Positions 15,486 to 23,568 of a stretch of 25,436 nucleotides of DNA are shown here, piece by piece. The notes beneath the pieces are model-generated. The model was not told where the DNA came from, ran no database searches, and was given only the letters and a program-made list of their open reading frames with translations. The first letter of the stretch is position 1, and every line of letters starts with the position of its first letter. The translations under genes were made by a program, and so were the position numbers. This DNA is from an uncultured Acetobacter sp. (lineage in GTDB: Bacteria; Pseudomonadota; Alphaproteobacteria; Acetobacterales; Acetobacteraceae), in NCBI RefSeq assembly GCF_937875265.1, contig NZ_CALLXM010000072.1, positions 1 through 25,436 of the forward strand. The letters run 5' to 3'.

Positions 15486-15755
15486 ATGTCGATTACCGCA
15501 GAACGCCGCACGGCAGTGATCAGTGAATACCAGACGACCCCTACGGACACCGGTTCACCGGAAGTACAGGTCGCGATCCTGACCGAGCGTATTGTTAACC
15601 TGACCGAGCATCTGAAGACCCACGCGAAGGATTTCCATTCCCGTCGTGGTCTGCTGATCCTCGTTGGTCGTCGTCGCAGCCTGCTCGACTACCTGCGTCG
15701 CAAGAGCCAGAGCCGCTACGAAACGCTGATCGGTCGTCTCGGCCTGCGTCGCTAA
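15486..15755 (+). CDS. rpsO: 30S ribosomal protein S15
   Basis: 89 residues, the normal length of S15, which binds 16S rRNA helices 20-22 early in assembly of the 30S platform. The sequence from MSITAERR to the end is typical throughout: DTGSPEVQVAILTERI, LTEHLKTHAKDFHSRRGLL, LVGRRRSLLDYLRR. The frame is open well upstream inside truB, but GGAG (15475-15478) 7 nt before ATG 15486 and the family N-terminus decide the start. S15 represses its own translation in several bacteria; no clear pseudoknot could be judged by eye here. A strong terminator follows. Confidence 0.97.
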   Translation: MSITAERRTAVISEYQTTPTDTGSPEVQVAILTERIVNLTEHLKTHAKDFHSRRGLLILVGRRRSLLDYLRRKSQSRYETLIGRLGLRR

Positions 15756-15775
15756 GACCAGAGTTAAAGGTGCAG

Positions 15776-15824
15776 AGGGTGCGGTTGCCGGGTGATGCCG
15801 TAAGCCGCACCCTTTCCCTTTTTC
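15776..15824 (+). terminator. Intrinsic terminator after rpsO
   Basis: AGGGTGCGG (15776-15784) pairs perfectly with CCGCACCCT (15805-15813), and TTCCCTTTTT follows (15814-15823). The 20-nt loop has a minor inner pairing (CGG with CCG). It should end most truB-rpsO transcription, with pnp read from readthrough or its own promoter, as known for E. coli rpsO-pnp. Confidence 0.75.
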
Positions 15825-16063
15825 GGGCTGTTGTGTGATGATAGCCCTGCGCGTGAAGGCCATGCTGGTCTTTGCGTCTGAATAGTCAAACGGCCACAGG
15901 TATGAGTGCGGGATCATGATCCTGGCGGGCCACGGCGTTTCCGACCACATGGCGCCTGGGTGGTTTTGCCACCAGTCACCATGCCGTCCGAGGCGCTGTC
16001 CGCTCCTTCGGTTCTCCCCCCGCCGGTTCGTGTGGCCTTGAGTAAAATGTAAGGCAGAACTGT
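15825..16063 (+). promoter_or_regulatory. pnp leader region with hairpins
   Basis: No gene is seen in the 308 nt between rpsO and pnp beyond the terminator. The leader holds small hairpins GGGCT/AGCCC (15825-15829 with 15843-15847), a perfect palindrome GGATCATGATCC (15911-15922), a bulged stem CTGG-G-TGG with CCACCAG (15956-15975), and GCCTT (16035-16039) facing AAGGC (16051-16055), the last covering the AAGG ribosome site of pnp. No convincing -35/-10 pair was found. In E. coli the pnp leader is cut by RNase III and repressed by PNPase; a similar control here is inference. Confidence 0.4.
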
Positions 16064-18214
16064 ATGTTCAATTACTACCGTAAAGAAATCGAATGGGGCG
16101 GTCGCCCGCTGGTGCTGGAAACGGGTAAAATTGCTCGTCAGGCCGACGGCGCCGTGGTTGTCACCTATGGTGAAACCGTTGTGTTGTGCACCGCTGTTGG
16201 TGCAAAATCAGTTAAAGCTGGTCAGGATTTCTTCCCGCTGACCGTCAACTATCAGGAAAAAGCCTACGCTGCGGGCAAGATCCCCGGTGGCTTCTTCAAG
16301 CGTGAAGGCCGTCCGTCCGAGAACGAAACCCTCGTTTCTCGTCTGATCGACCGCCCGCTGCGCCCGCTGTTCCCGGAAGGGTTCCGCAACGAGGTGCAGG
16401 TTATTGCTACCGTGCTGACGCACGATATGGAAAATGACCCCTCAGTCGCGGCTCTGATTGGTTGCTCCGCAGCGCTGACGCTGTCTGGCATTCCCTTCTT
16501 TGGCCCGGTTGCTGCTGCTCGCGTTGGCTTCAAGGATGGCGCGTTCATCCTGAACCCCACCCTTGAACAGATGGCTGATGCCGCTCTGGATCTGGTTGTG
16601 GCCGGCACGGAAGAAGGCGTGCTGATGGTGGAATCCGAAGCGTCTGAACTGTCTGAAGACGTGATGCTGGATGCCGTGACCTTCGGGCACGCTGCGTTCC
16701 AGCCGGTGATTGAAGCCATTATCTCTCTGGCTGAACACGCTGCAAAAACCCCGTGGGATCTGCCGGAACCCTCCAAGGAAAAGCAGAAGCTGCGCACCCG
16801 CATTGACAAGGTTGGCCGCAAGCTGATCGCTGATGCGTATAAAGAGCAGAAGAAGCAGGCACGTTACGAAAAAATTGGTGCAGCCAAGGAAGCGATTCTG
16901 GCCAAGCTGGCTGAAGAAGAGCTGGACGTGGATGCCGCCAAGCCGATGCTGAAGGATCTGGAAGCCGACGTCGTTCGTACGTCCGTGCTGAAGACCGGCA
17001 TGCGTATTGACGGGCGTGATCTGGTAACGGTGCGTCCGATTGTTTCTGAAGTCGGTATTCTGCCGCGTGCACATGGGTCTTCCCTGTTCACACGTGGTGA
17101 AACGCAGGCTCTGGTCGTGACCACGCTGGGCACGGGGCAGGATGAACAGGTGATTGATGCGCTTCAGGGCGAATATCGCACCAACTTCATGCTGCACTAC
17201 AACTTCCCTCCCTACTCTGTAGGTGAGTGCGGTCGTATCGGGTCTCCTGGCCGTCGTGAAATCGGGCATGGCAAGCTGGCATGGCGCGCTATTCACCCGC
17301 TGCTGCCCACCCGTCAGGAATTCCCCTACACGCTGCGTGTGGTGTCTGAAATTACGGAAAGCAACGGTTCCTCTTCAATGGCAACCGTGTGCGGCTCCTC
17401 TCTGGCTCTGATGGATGCCGGCGTGCCCCTGAAGCGCCCGGTGGCCGGTATTGCCATGGGTCTGATCAAGGAAGGCGAAGACTTCGCCGTTCTGTCCGAC
17501 ATTCTGGGTGATGAAGATCATCTGGGCGACATGGATTTCAAGGTGGCTGGCACAGAAGAGGGTGTGACCGCCCTTCAGATGGACATCAAAATTACGTCCA
17601 TCACGCCGGAAATCATGAAAATCGCGCTGGGTCAGGCTCGCAATGGCCGCCTGCATATTCTGGGTGAAATGAGCAAGGCACTGACGGAAGGCCGCACAGA
17701 CGTGTCCTCCACAGCTCCGAAAATCACCACCCTGAACGTGCCGCGTGAAAAAATCCGTGATGTGATCGGCTCTGGCGGTAAAGTTATCCGTGAGATTGTT
17801 GAATACTCCGGCGCCAAGGTCGATATCGGGGATGATGGTACCATCACCATCGCCGCAATGTCTGACGAGCAGGCCCAGAAAGCCATCGACCGGATTAACG
17901 GCATTGTGGCCGAGCCTGAAATTGGCCGTGTTTATGATGGTAAGGTTGTAAAAACGGCTGACTTCGGGGCGTTCGTGAACTTTATGGGTGCACGCGACGG
18001 TCTGGTTCACATCTCTGAACTCACGCAGGGCCGCGTTGGCAAGACGACCGACGTTGTCAAGCAGGGTGACGAAGTAAAGGTGAAAGTGATCGGGTTTGAT
18101 GACCGCGGCAAAGTGAAGCTGTCCATGCGCGTTGTTGACCAGGCAACTGGTGCAGACATCACGGAAACCGTTGGCTCCAAGCCTGCACGGGCTCCGCGTC
18201 GGGATGCTGAATAA
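16064..18214 (+). CDS. pnp: Polyribonucleotide nucleotidyltransferase (PNPase)
   Basis: Phosphorolytic 3'-5' exoribonuclease that degrades mRNA to nucleoside diphosphates, active as a trimer and often bound to RNase E. The 716 residues match the family in length and order: first RNase PH domain (about 12-140), helical domain (about 240-320), second RNase PH domain (about 325-545) with GDEDHLGDMDFKVAG, in which Asp485 and Asp491 correspond to the metal-binding catalytic pair, a KH domain with GSGG at 569-572, and an S1 domain (about 620-692). FKREGRPSE and SRLIDRPLRPLFPEG in the first half are also typical. The ATG has AAGG (16051-16054) 9 nt upstream. The C-terminus is short after S1, without the long tail of some alphaproteobacteria. 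Confidence 0.98.
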   Translation: MFNYYRKEIEWGGRPLVLETGKIARQADGAVVVTYGETVVLCTAVGAKSVKAGQDFFPLTVNYQEKAYAAGKIPGGFFKREGRPSENETLVSRLIDRPLRPLFPEGFRNEVQVIATVLTHDMENDPSVAALIGCSAALTLSGIPFFGPVAAARVGFKDGAFILNPTLEQMADAALDLVVAGTEEGVLMVESEASELSEDVMLDAVTFGHAAFQPVIEAIISLAEHAAKTPWDLPEPSKEKQKLRTRIDKVGRKLIADAYKEQKKQARYEKIGAAKEAILAKLAEEELDVDAAKPMLKDLEADVVRTSVLKTGMRIDGRDLVTVRPIVSEVGILPRAHGSSLFTRGETQALVVTTLGTGQDEQVIDALQGEYRTNFMLHYNFPPYSVGECGRIGSPGRREIGHGKLAWRAIHPLLPTRQEFPYTLRVVSEITESNGSSSMATVCGSSLALMDAGVPLKRPVAGIAMGLIKEGEDFAVLSDILGDEDHLGDMDFKVAGTEEGVTALQMDIKITSITPEIMKIALGQARNGRLHILGEMSKALTEGRTDVSSTAPKITTLNVPREKIRDVIGSGGKVIREIVEYSGAKVDIGDDGTITIAAMSDEQAQKAIDRINGIVAEPEIGRVYDGKVVKTADFGAFVNFMGARDGLVHISELTQGRVGKTTDVVKQGDEVKVKVIGFDDRGKVKLSMRVVDQATGADITETVGSKPARAPRRDAE

Positions 18215-18221
18215 GCATCCC
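18201..18221 (+). other. Hairpin spanning the pnp stop codon
   Basis: GGGATGC (18201-18207) pairs perfectly with GCATCCC (18215-18221); the TAA stop (18212-18214) is in the 7-nt loop. No T-run follows, so it may protect the 3' end or weakly attenuate rather than terminate; the next gene begins 54 nt later. Confidence 0.4.
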
Positions 18222-18275
18222 TCAGGCGGTTCCTGATTAAGACCGGCGCTTGCCAGACAACACGATAGGACAGTT

Positions 18276-19694
18276 ATGAAGGCGATCAACACAGTTCGCA
18301 TGGGGGGCGTGGACGTCCTGCCGCTGGTAGAAGGCGGCAAGGGGGTCTCCGTTTCAACAGGCGTTTCAGCCGGGGCATGGGCTGCAGCGGGAGGGGCCGG
18401 TACGGTCTCCATTGTTAATGCGGACAGTTACGATGTAGCCGGGAATCCTGTCCCGCAGATCTATCATGGCCGGACCCGTCGGGAACGGCATGAGGAGCTG
18501 GTGGACTACGCCATTCGCGGCGGTATTGCGCAGGCACAGATTGCGCATGACATTGCGGGTGGCCGTGGGCGTATCCATGCCAATATTTTGTGGGAAATGG
18601 GTTCGGCAGAACGGGTTATCAGGGGTGTTCTGGATGGGGCCAAAGGCCTTATTCAGGGGCTGACCTGTGGCGCGGGTATGCCGTATCGGCTTTCCGATAT
18701 TGCTGAGGAATATGGGGTTTACTACTACCCCATCGTGTCCTCTGCACGGGCGTTCAATGCTCTGTGGAAGCGCGCTTACAGCAAAACGTCTGATTTGCTG
18801 GGCGGTGTGGTGTATGAAGATCCGTGGCGGGCTGGTGGCCATAATGGCCTGTCCAATACGGAAAATCCGCTAAAACCAGAGGATCCGTATCCCCGCGTGG
18901 CGGCTCTGCGGAAACTCATGCGCAGCTTCGGGCTGAATGATACCCCCATTATTATGGCGGGTGGTGTCTGGTGGCTGGAAGAATGGGAAGACTGGCTGGA
19001 CAACCCTGAACTGGGGCCGATTGTGTTCCAGTTTGGCACGCGTCCGCTCCTGACGCAGGAAAGCCCTATTCCCCATGCGTGGAAAGACCGGCTGCTCACC
19101 CTGAAAAAGGGTGATGTCTACCTCAACCGTTTCTCCCCGACCGGGTTCTATTCTTCTGCTGTGAACAACAGCTTCATGCAGGAACTGCGCGGGCGTTCAG
19201 AACGTCAGGTCGCGTTCTCACCGGAAGCTCTTGGCGCTCATGCTGCGTCTTACGGTGTGGGGGCGCGTAAGCGCGAAGTGTTTGTGACGCAGGAAGACCT
19301 TCAGCACATTCACGGATGGGAAGCTCAGGGCTTTACTGAAGCCATGCGTACCCCCGATTCCACGCTGATTTTTGTCACGCCTGACCGGGCGCGTGAAATC
19401 ATGGCGGATCAGATTGACTGCATGGGCTGCCTGTCCGAGTGCAAGTTCTCCAACTGGAGCCAGCGCGGACCGGATTACAGCAACGGGCACAAGGCTGACC
19501 CGCGCTCCTTCTGCATCCAGAAAACGCTTCAGGCTGCGGCGCATGCCAGCGGGCCGGATGCTGCGACTGTGATGGACCATAATCTGATGTTTGGTGGCAC
19601 CAATGCGTGGCGCTTTGCAACAGACCCGTTCTACGCCAACGGCTTTGTGCCGACGGTGGCACAGCTGATCGAACGGATTATGACCGGGCGTTAA
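18276..19694 (+). CDS. Nitronate monooxygenase-like FMN oxidoreductase with C-terminal Cys cluster
   Basis: 472-residue TIM-barrel flavoprotein of the nitronate monooxygenase / 2-nitropropane dioxygenase group (FabK-related). Seen: an N-terminal GGKGVSVSTGVSAGAWAAAG-type FMN region, GLTCGAGMPY near 130, AGGHNGLSN near 187-195, IIMAGGVWW near 227 and VFQFGTRPLL near 250, all in the places expected for phosphate and flavin binding. The C-terminal 100 residues are extra and carry Cys382, Cys385, Cys389 (C-x2-C-x3-C) and Cys413, possibly a metal or Fe-S site. True substrate is unknown: nitronates, quinones or an enoyl group are possible. ATG 18276 follows TAGGA (18266-18270) by 5 nt. It trails pnp by 61 nt and ends at a strong terminator. 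Confidence 0.8.
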   Translation: MKAINTVRMGGVDVLPLVEGGKGVSVSTGVSAGAWAAAGGAGTVSIVNADSYDVAGNPVPQIYHGRTRRERHEELVDYAIRGGIAQAQIAHDIAGGRGRIHANILWEMGSAERVIRGVLDGAKGLIQGLTCGAGMPYRLSDIAEEYGVYYYPIVSSARAFNALWKRAYSKTSDLLGGVVYEDPWRAGGHNGLSNTENPLKPEDPYPRVAALRKLMRSFGLNDTPIIMAGGVWWLEEWEDWLDNPELGPIVFQFGTRPLLTQESPIPHAWKDRLLTLKKGDVYLNRFSPTGFYSSAVNNSFMQELRGRSERQVAFSPEALGAHAASYGVGARKREVFVTQEDLQHIHGWEAQGFTEAMRTPDSTLIFVTPDRAREIMADQIDCMGCLSECKFSNWSQRGPDYSNGHKADPRSFCIQKTLQAAAHASGPDAATVMDHNLMFGGTNAWRFATDPFYANGFVPTVAQLIERIMTGR

Positions 19695-19726
19695 GTCCGG
19701 GTGATTTGTGTTGCTGAATTACTTTT

Positions 19727-19763
19727 AAAAAGGCCCGCCAGCTTTGTCTGACGGGCTTTTTTT
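19727..19763. terminator. Intrinsic terminator between convergent genes
   Basis: GCCCGCCAG (19733-19741) pairs with CTGACGGGC (19748-19756) with one mismatch and a 6-nt loop; T7 follows (19757-19763). An A5 run at 19727-19731 gives a T-run on the other strand too, so it can also end the small - strand gene at 19793-19978. Confidence 0.8.
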
Positions 19764-19792
19764 ATTTTCAGGCTCAGAAAATCAGATGCGTT

Positions 19793-19978
19793 TTACCGGC
19801 CAGAGCGAGCAATCTTACGGTCTGTTTCATACTGGCTCAGTGCGTAAACAGACCAGATGGCAGCGGGAATCCAGCCGATAATCGTAATCTGCAAAATCAG
19901 GCAGATAATGCCGGAGAAAGGCCGACCGATAGTGAAGAACTGAAGCCACGGCAGCAGCAGAGCAAGAAGAAAGCGCAT
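19793..19978 (-). CDS. Small Pmp3/YqaE-type membrane protein
   Basis: 61-residue hydrophobic protein with two transmembrane helices (about 2-16 and 22-48), the pattern of the Pmp3/YqaE proteolipid family: LLALLLPWLQFF, a Gly turn, then ILQITIIGWIPAAIWSVYAL and a short charged tail. Members are near 50-60 residues; in yeast Pmp3 affects membrane potential and salt tolerance, and bacterial homologues are often stress induced. The start at 19978 (MRFLLAL) is chosen because AGGAG (complement of 19985-19989) lies 6 nt before it, although the frame is open to 20008. It faces the flavoprotein gene across a shared terminator and diverges from gyrA. Confidence 0.78.
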   Translation of the reverse strand: MRFLLALLLPWLQFFTIGRPFSGIICLILQITIIGWIPAAIWSVYALSQYETDRKIARSGR

Positions 19979-20098
19979 GAAAAACTCCTGTAGCAGGTAT
20001 GAAGCCAATACTATGCAGGATGGCGGGCTGGTGCATGAAAAACAAGCCCGGAGCGCGGCCCTAGGTGCCTCAGCCTTTGTGTGCTAGAAAGAAGGCAC

Positions 20099-20121
20099 AG
20101 GCTATACTGTGCGTATAGCTT
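20099..20121 (+). promoter_or_regulatory. Inverted repeat over a candidate -10 site upstream of gyrA
   Basis: GCTATAC (20101-20107) and GTATAGC (20113-20119) are a perfect 7-bp inverted repeat with a TGTGC spacer, extendable by a wobble and an A-T pair. TATACT (20103-20108) matches a -10 hexamer at 5 of 6 positions, but no good -35 lies 16-18 nt upstream. A second near-palindrome GCCTTTATAAGGC is at 20125-20137. It could be an operator or a supercoiling-sensitive promoter of gyrA; low certainty. Confidence 0.35.
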
Positions 20122-20167
20122 CAAGCCTTTATAAGGCGTGCCCCGCGTTTGGGCAGGGTGCGCGGCC

Positions 20168-20203
20168 ATGACAAAACGGATGGACCTTGACCGAGATTTC
20201 TGA
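20168..20203 (+). other. Possible 11-codon upstream ORF overlapping the gyrA start
   Basis: ATG at 20168 opens a frame encoding MTKRMDLDRDF and stops at 20201-20203, 14 nt beyond the gyrA TTG in another frame. No strong ribosome site precedes it. It may be chance, or may compete with gyrA initiation. Confidence 0.2.
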
Positions 20204-22994
20204 CCAGCCGGGATCGCCGGTACCTTCTGACCTTATTCCCGTCACCATTGAGGAGGAAATGCGTTCCTCTTACCTCGCGTATGCGATGTCGGTGATTGTC
20301 AGCCGCGCTTTGCCAGATGTGCGCGATGGTCTGAAACCCGTGCATCGGCGCATTTTGTACGCCATGCACGAAAGCGGCTTTACGCACGATAAACCCTATC
20401 GCAAATCGGCCCGTGCGGTCGGTGATGTGATGGGTAAATACCATCCGCATGGTGACGCCTCTATTTATGACGCCATGGTTCGTATGGCGCAGTCCTGGTC
20501 CATGCGCGTCAAGCTGATTGACGGGCAGGGGAACTTTGGCTCGGTTGATGGCGATAGCCCTGCGGCCATGCGTTATACGGAAGCGCGTCTGGCCAAGGCT
20601 GCGACTTTTCTGCTGAATGACATTGACCGTGACACGGTTGATTTCCAGCCCAACTACGATGAAAGCGAGCACGAACCGACGGTTCTGCCTGCGGCTTTCC
20701 CGAATCTGCTCATCAATGGTGCCACCGGTATTGCCGTGGGCATGGCTACCAACATTCCGCCGCACAACCCGTCGGAAGTGATTGATGCCACGCTCGCGCT
20801 GATCGAAAAGCCTGAGATGGAACTTGAAGAGCTGATGGAGCATGTGCCGGGACCTGACTTCCCGACCGGCGGCATCATTCTGGGGCGCGCAGGTATTCGC
20901 AGCGCCTTCGCGACAGGCCGTGGTGCTGTTATTATTCGCGCCCGCGCTGAAGTTGAGGAAATCCGTAAGGACCGCAAAGCGATTGTGGTGACGGAAATCC
21001 CGTATCAGGTGAACAAGGCCACGTTGCAGGAGCGCATTGCCGATCTGGTGCGCAACAAGCAGATTGAAGGCATTGCGGATATTCGTGATGAATCTGATCG
21101 CTCCGGTATGCGTGTGGTTATTGAAATCAAGCGCGATGCCACGCCGGAAGTGGTGCTGAACCAGCTTTATCGCTTTACCCAGCTTCAGACCTCTTTTGGT
21201 GTGAACATGCTGGCGCTAGATGGCGGCAAGCCGCGCCTTATGGGGCTGAAAGACGTCCTTCAGGCCTTTATTGCCTTCCGTGAAGAAGTCATTCTGCGCC
21301 GTTCACGCTTTGAGCTGAACAAGGCGCGTGACCGCGGGCATATCCTTGTTGGTCTGGTCATTGCGGTTGCCAATATTGACGCCGTAATTGCGCTGATCCG
21401 CGCAGCGCCTGATGCCGCGACTGCGCGTGAATCGCTGATGGCAGCAACCTGGGATGCCGGGGATGTTGCCCCGCTGCTGGCGCTGATCCACGATGACGGC
21501 AACCATATTATTGATGGTAAAGTTCGTCTGACGGAAGCGCAGGCTCGTGGGATTCTGGAACTGCGCCTTCAGCGCCTGACCGGGCTTGAACGCGACAAAA
21601 TTCAGGGCGAACTCTCTGAAGTTGCTGTCCGCATTAACGAACTGCTAAAAATCATCGGGAGCCATATCCGCCGCATGGAAGTGCTGCGCGAGGAAATTAT
21701 GGCCGCCCGTGCTGAACTGGCGACCCCGCGTGCAACCGAAATCTCCGATTACGCAGGGGATCAGGATGATGAAAGCCTGATCGAACCCGGCCAGATGGTT
21801 GTTACCATTACGCGGGAAGGCTTTATCAAGCGCACCCCGCTTGATGTTTACCGTGCGCAAAACCGGGGTGGCCGTGGCCGTACCGGAGCCGGAACGCGCG
21901 GTGATGACATTCTGGTCCGTTCCTTCAATGCGCATACGCACCAGTGGGTAATGTTCTTCTCCTCCGGCGGTAAAGCATATCGGGAAAAGGTCTGGCGTCT
22001 GCCTGAAGCCAGCCCGACCGCTAAAGGCCGTGCGCTGGTTAATCTGCTGCCTGATCTGGGGTCTGACTCCATTACGGCTGTGCTGCCCCTACCGCATGAT
22101 GAGGAGCTGTGGGAATCTCTGCACCTCGTCTTTGCTACGGCAAGCGGTGGCGTGCGCCGTAACCGCCTGAGCGACTTCCGGAATATCCGTTCTTCCGGTC
22201 TGATCGCCATGAAGCTGGATGAAGGCGATAGCCTGATTGGTGTTGCCACGTGTCGGGAAGGGCAGGATGTGTTCCTGGCCACCCGTAAGGCACGTTGCAT
22301 CCGCTTCCAGATTACGGACGACACACTGCGCGTGTTTGCAGGCCGTGGGTCTTCAGGTGTGCGTGGTATCCGTCTGGCAGAGGGTGATGAAGTGATCAGC
22401 CTTGCCGTGCTCAACCATGTGGATGCCACAGTGGAAGAGCGGTCGTCTTACCTGCGTATGGCCAATGCCAAACGCCGTGCTGAAAATGCTGCCGAGGGTG
22501 AGGATGACTCCGAAAACGCGGTGGTTCAGGCTGATGAGGAAGAAACTCCTTCCAGCATTGAACTGCTGACGCCTGAACGCTTTACCCAGCTTGAAAACGC
22601 AGAAGAAATTCTGCTGGTGGTGAGTGATGGTGGGTTTGGTCGCCGGTCTTCCGCGTATGATTACCGTGTAAGCGGGCGTGGCGGGCAGGGGATTGCCAAC
22701 ATGACCTTCTCCGCCAACAAGCGCGGGACGGAAGTGGCGGCAACTCTTCAGGTGCTGGATGGCACGGATGTCATGCTGGTAACCGATGCTGGCCGCCTCA
22801 TCCGTGTGCCGGTTGGTCAGGTGCGGGTCATGTCCCGTCAGGCCAGCGGTGTGACGCTGTTCCGCCTGAATGAAGATGAACGCGTAACCAGCGTCTTCCC
22901 TGTCATGGATGATGAGGAAGAAGGCGAAGCCGACATTGTAGTCGCTGCTGTCCCTAGGGATGAAGACAACACGCCGGCTGGTGAGGGCGCATGA
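20187..22994 (+). CDS. gyrA: DNA gyrase subunit A
   Basis: Breakage-reunion subunit of gyrase (A2B2), which introduces negative supercoils. The 935 residues hold the winged-helix/tower part (about 30-530) with SYLAYAMSVIVSRALPDVRD, KYHPHGD and catalytic Tyr130 (AMRYTE; E. coli Tyr122), then the six-bladed C-terminal domain with GyrA box QNRGGRG at 558-564, which marks it as GyrA and not ParC. Start: the frame opens after TGA 20169-20171 and has no ATG before residue 25, whereas the family needs PVTIEEEM upstream of that; hence TTG 20187, with only a weak GGA ribosome site. Residue 91, the counterpart of E. coli Ser83, is Ala. An acidic insert lies at about 769-785 in the C-terminal domain and the tail is acidic. 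The stop overlaps coaD by 4 nt. Confidence 0.97.
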   Translation: MTEISDQPGSPVPSDLIPVTIEEEMRSSYLAYAMSVIVSRALPDVRDGLKPVHRRILYAMHESGFTHDKPYRKSARAVGDVMGKYHPHGDASIYDAMVRMAQSWSMRVKLIDGQGNFGSVDGDSPAAMRYTEARLAKAATFLLNDIDRDTVDFQPNYDESEHEPTVLPAAFPNLLINGATGIAVGMATNIPPHNPSEVIDATLALIEKPEMELEELMEHVPGPDFPTGGIILGRAGIRSAFATGRGAVIIRARAEVEEIRKDRKAIVVTEIPYQVNKATLQERIADLVRNKQIEGIADIRDESDRSGMRVVIEIKRDATPEVVLNQLYRFTQLQTSFGVNMLALDGGKPRLMGLKDVLQAFIAFREEVILRRSRFELNKARDRGHILVGLVIAVANIDAVIALIRAAPDAATARESLMAATWDAGDVAPLLALIHDDGNHIIDGKVRLTEAQARGILELRLQRLTGLERDKIQGELSEVAVRINELLKIIGSHIRRMEVLREEIMAARAELATPRATEISDYAGDQDDESLIEPGQMVVTITREGFIKRTPLDVYRAQNRGGRGRTGAGTRGDDILVRSFNAHTHQWVMFFSSGGKAYREKVWRLPEASPTAKGRALVNLLPDLGSDSITAVLPLPHDEELWESLHLVFATASGGVRRNRLSDFRNIRSSGLIAMKLDEGDSLIGVATCREGQDVFLATRKARCIRFQITDDTLRVFAGRGSSGVRGIRLAEGDEVISLAVLNHVDATVEERSSYLRMANAKRRAENAAEGEDDSENAVVQADEEETPSSIELLTPERFTQLENAEEILLVVSDGGFGRRSSAYDYRVSGRGGQGIANMTFSANKRGTEVAATLQVLDGTDVMLVTDAGRLIRVPVGQVRVMSRQASGVTLFRLNEDERVTSVFPVMDDEEEGEADIVVAAVPRDEDNTPAGEGA

Positions 22995-23524
22995 GCACGG
23001 GCATATGTGCCGAACCTCGGCGCATAGGCTTTTATGCGGGGACGTTTGACCCCGTGACCACCGGGCATCTGGACGTGATTGAGCGTGCGGCCCGGCTGGT
23101 TGACCGTCTGATAATTGGTGTTGCAAAAAATCCGGGCAAAAACCCGCTCATGCCGCTGGAAGAACGGGTGGAATGTGTGGGAGAAGCCCTTCCTGCTATA
23201 GCCAGCCGGGTGGGGGGGGACCTCAAAGTTGTTTCCTTCGATTCCCTGCTGGTAGAAGCGGTGCGGGTCCACGGCGCGTCCCTCATTTTCCGTGGCCTGC
23301 GGGTTCTTACGGATTTTGACTATGAAATTCAGATGTCTGGCGTAAACCGCCGTCTGGCACCGGATATCGAAACCGTTTTTCTCATGGCGTCTGAACGAAC
23401 ACAGTTCATCTCATCGCGTCTTGTGAAAGAAATTGCCGGGTATCACGGAGATATTTCCGAATTTGTGACTCCCGGCACACAAAAACGCCTGCTCGCCCGG
23501 CTGAAGGCGCGGGCGGCGGGGTAA
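22991..23524 (+). CDS. coaD: Phosphopantetheine adenylyltransferase
   Basis: Transfers AMP from ATP to 4'-phosphopantetheine, the penultimate step of coenzyme A synthesis, in the cytoplasm. The 177-residue product has the nucleotidyltransferase motif GTFDPVTTGH at 17-26 (TTGH at 23-26), the GVAKNPGKNPLMPLEERVE region, FRGLRVLTDFDYE and QFISSRLVKEIA, all as in CoaD. It is longer than E. coli CoaD (159) mainly through an N-terminal extension of about 9 residues and a Lys/Arg/Ala C-terminus. Its ATG overlaps the gyrA TGA (ATGA), so translation is likely coupled to gyrA. The cyclophilin gene follows 44 nt later; the three are likely one operon. Confidence 0.97.
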   Translation: MSTGICAEPRRIGFYAGTFDPVTTGHLDVIERAARLVDRLIIGVAKNPGKNPLMPLEERVECVGEALPAIASRVGGDLKVVSFDSLLVEAVRVHGASLIFRGLRVLTDFDYEIQMSGVNRRLAPDIETVFLMASERTQFISSRLVKEIAGYHGDISEFVTPGTQKRLLARLKARAAG

Positions 23525-23568
23525 CGGGGCCACAGGCGCTGTTACCAGAGTGTTTAAGGAGAAGTTTT

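Noticed and set aside
17375..18412. A 345-codon open frame on the - strand opposite pnp
   Set aside because: It lies wholly antisense to the conserved KH/S1 half of PNPase and into the next gene, has no recognisable domain, and arises from codon bias of the + strand gene.
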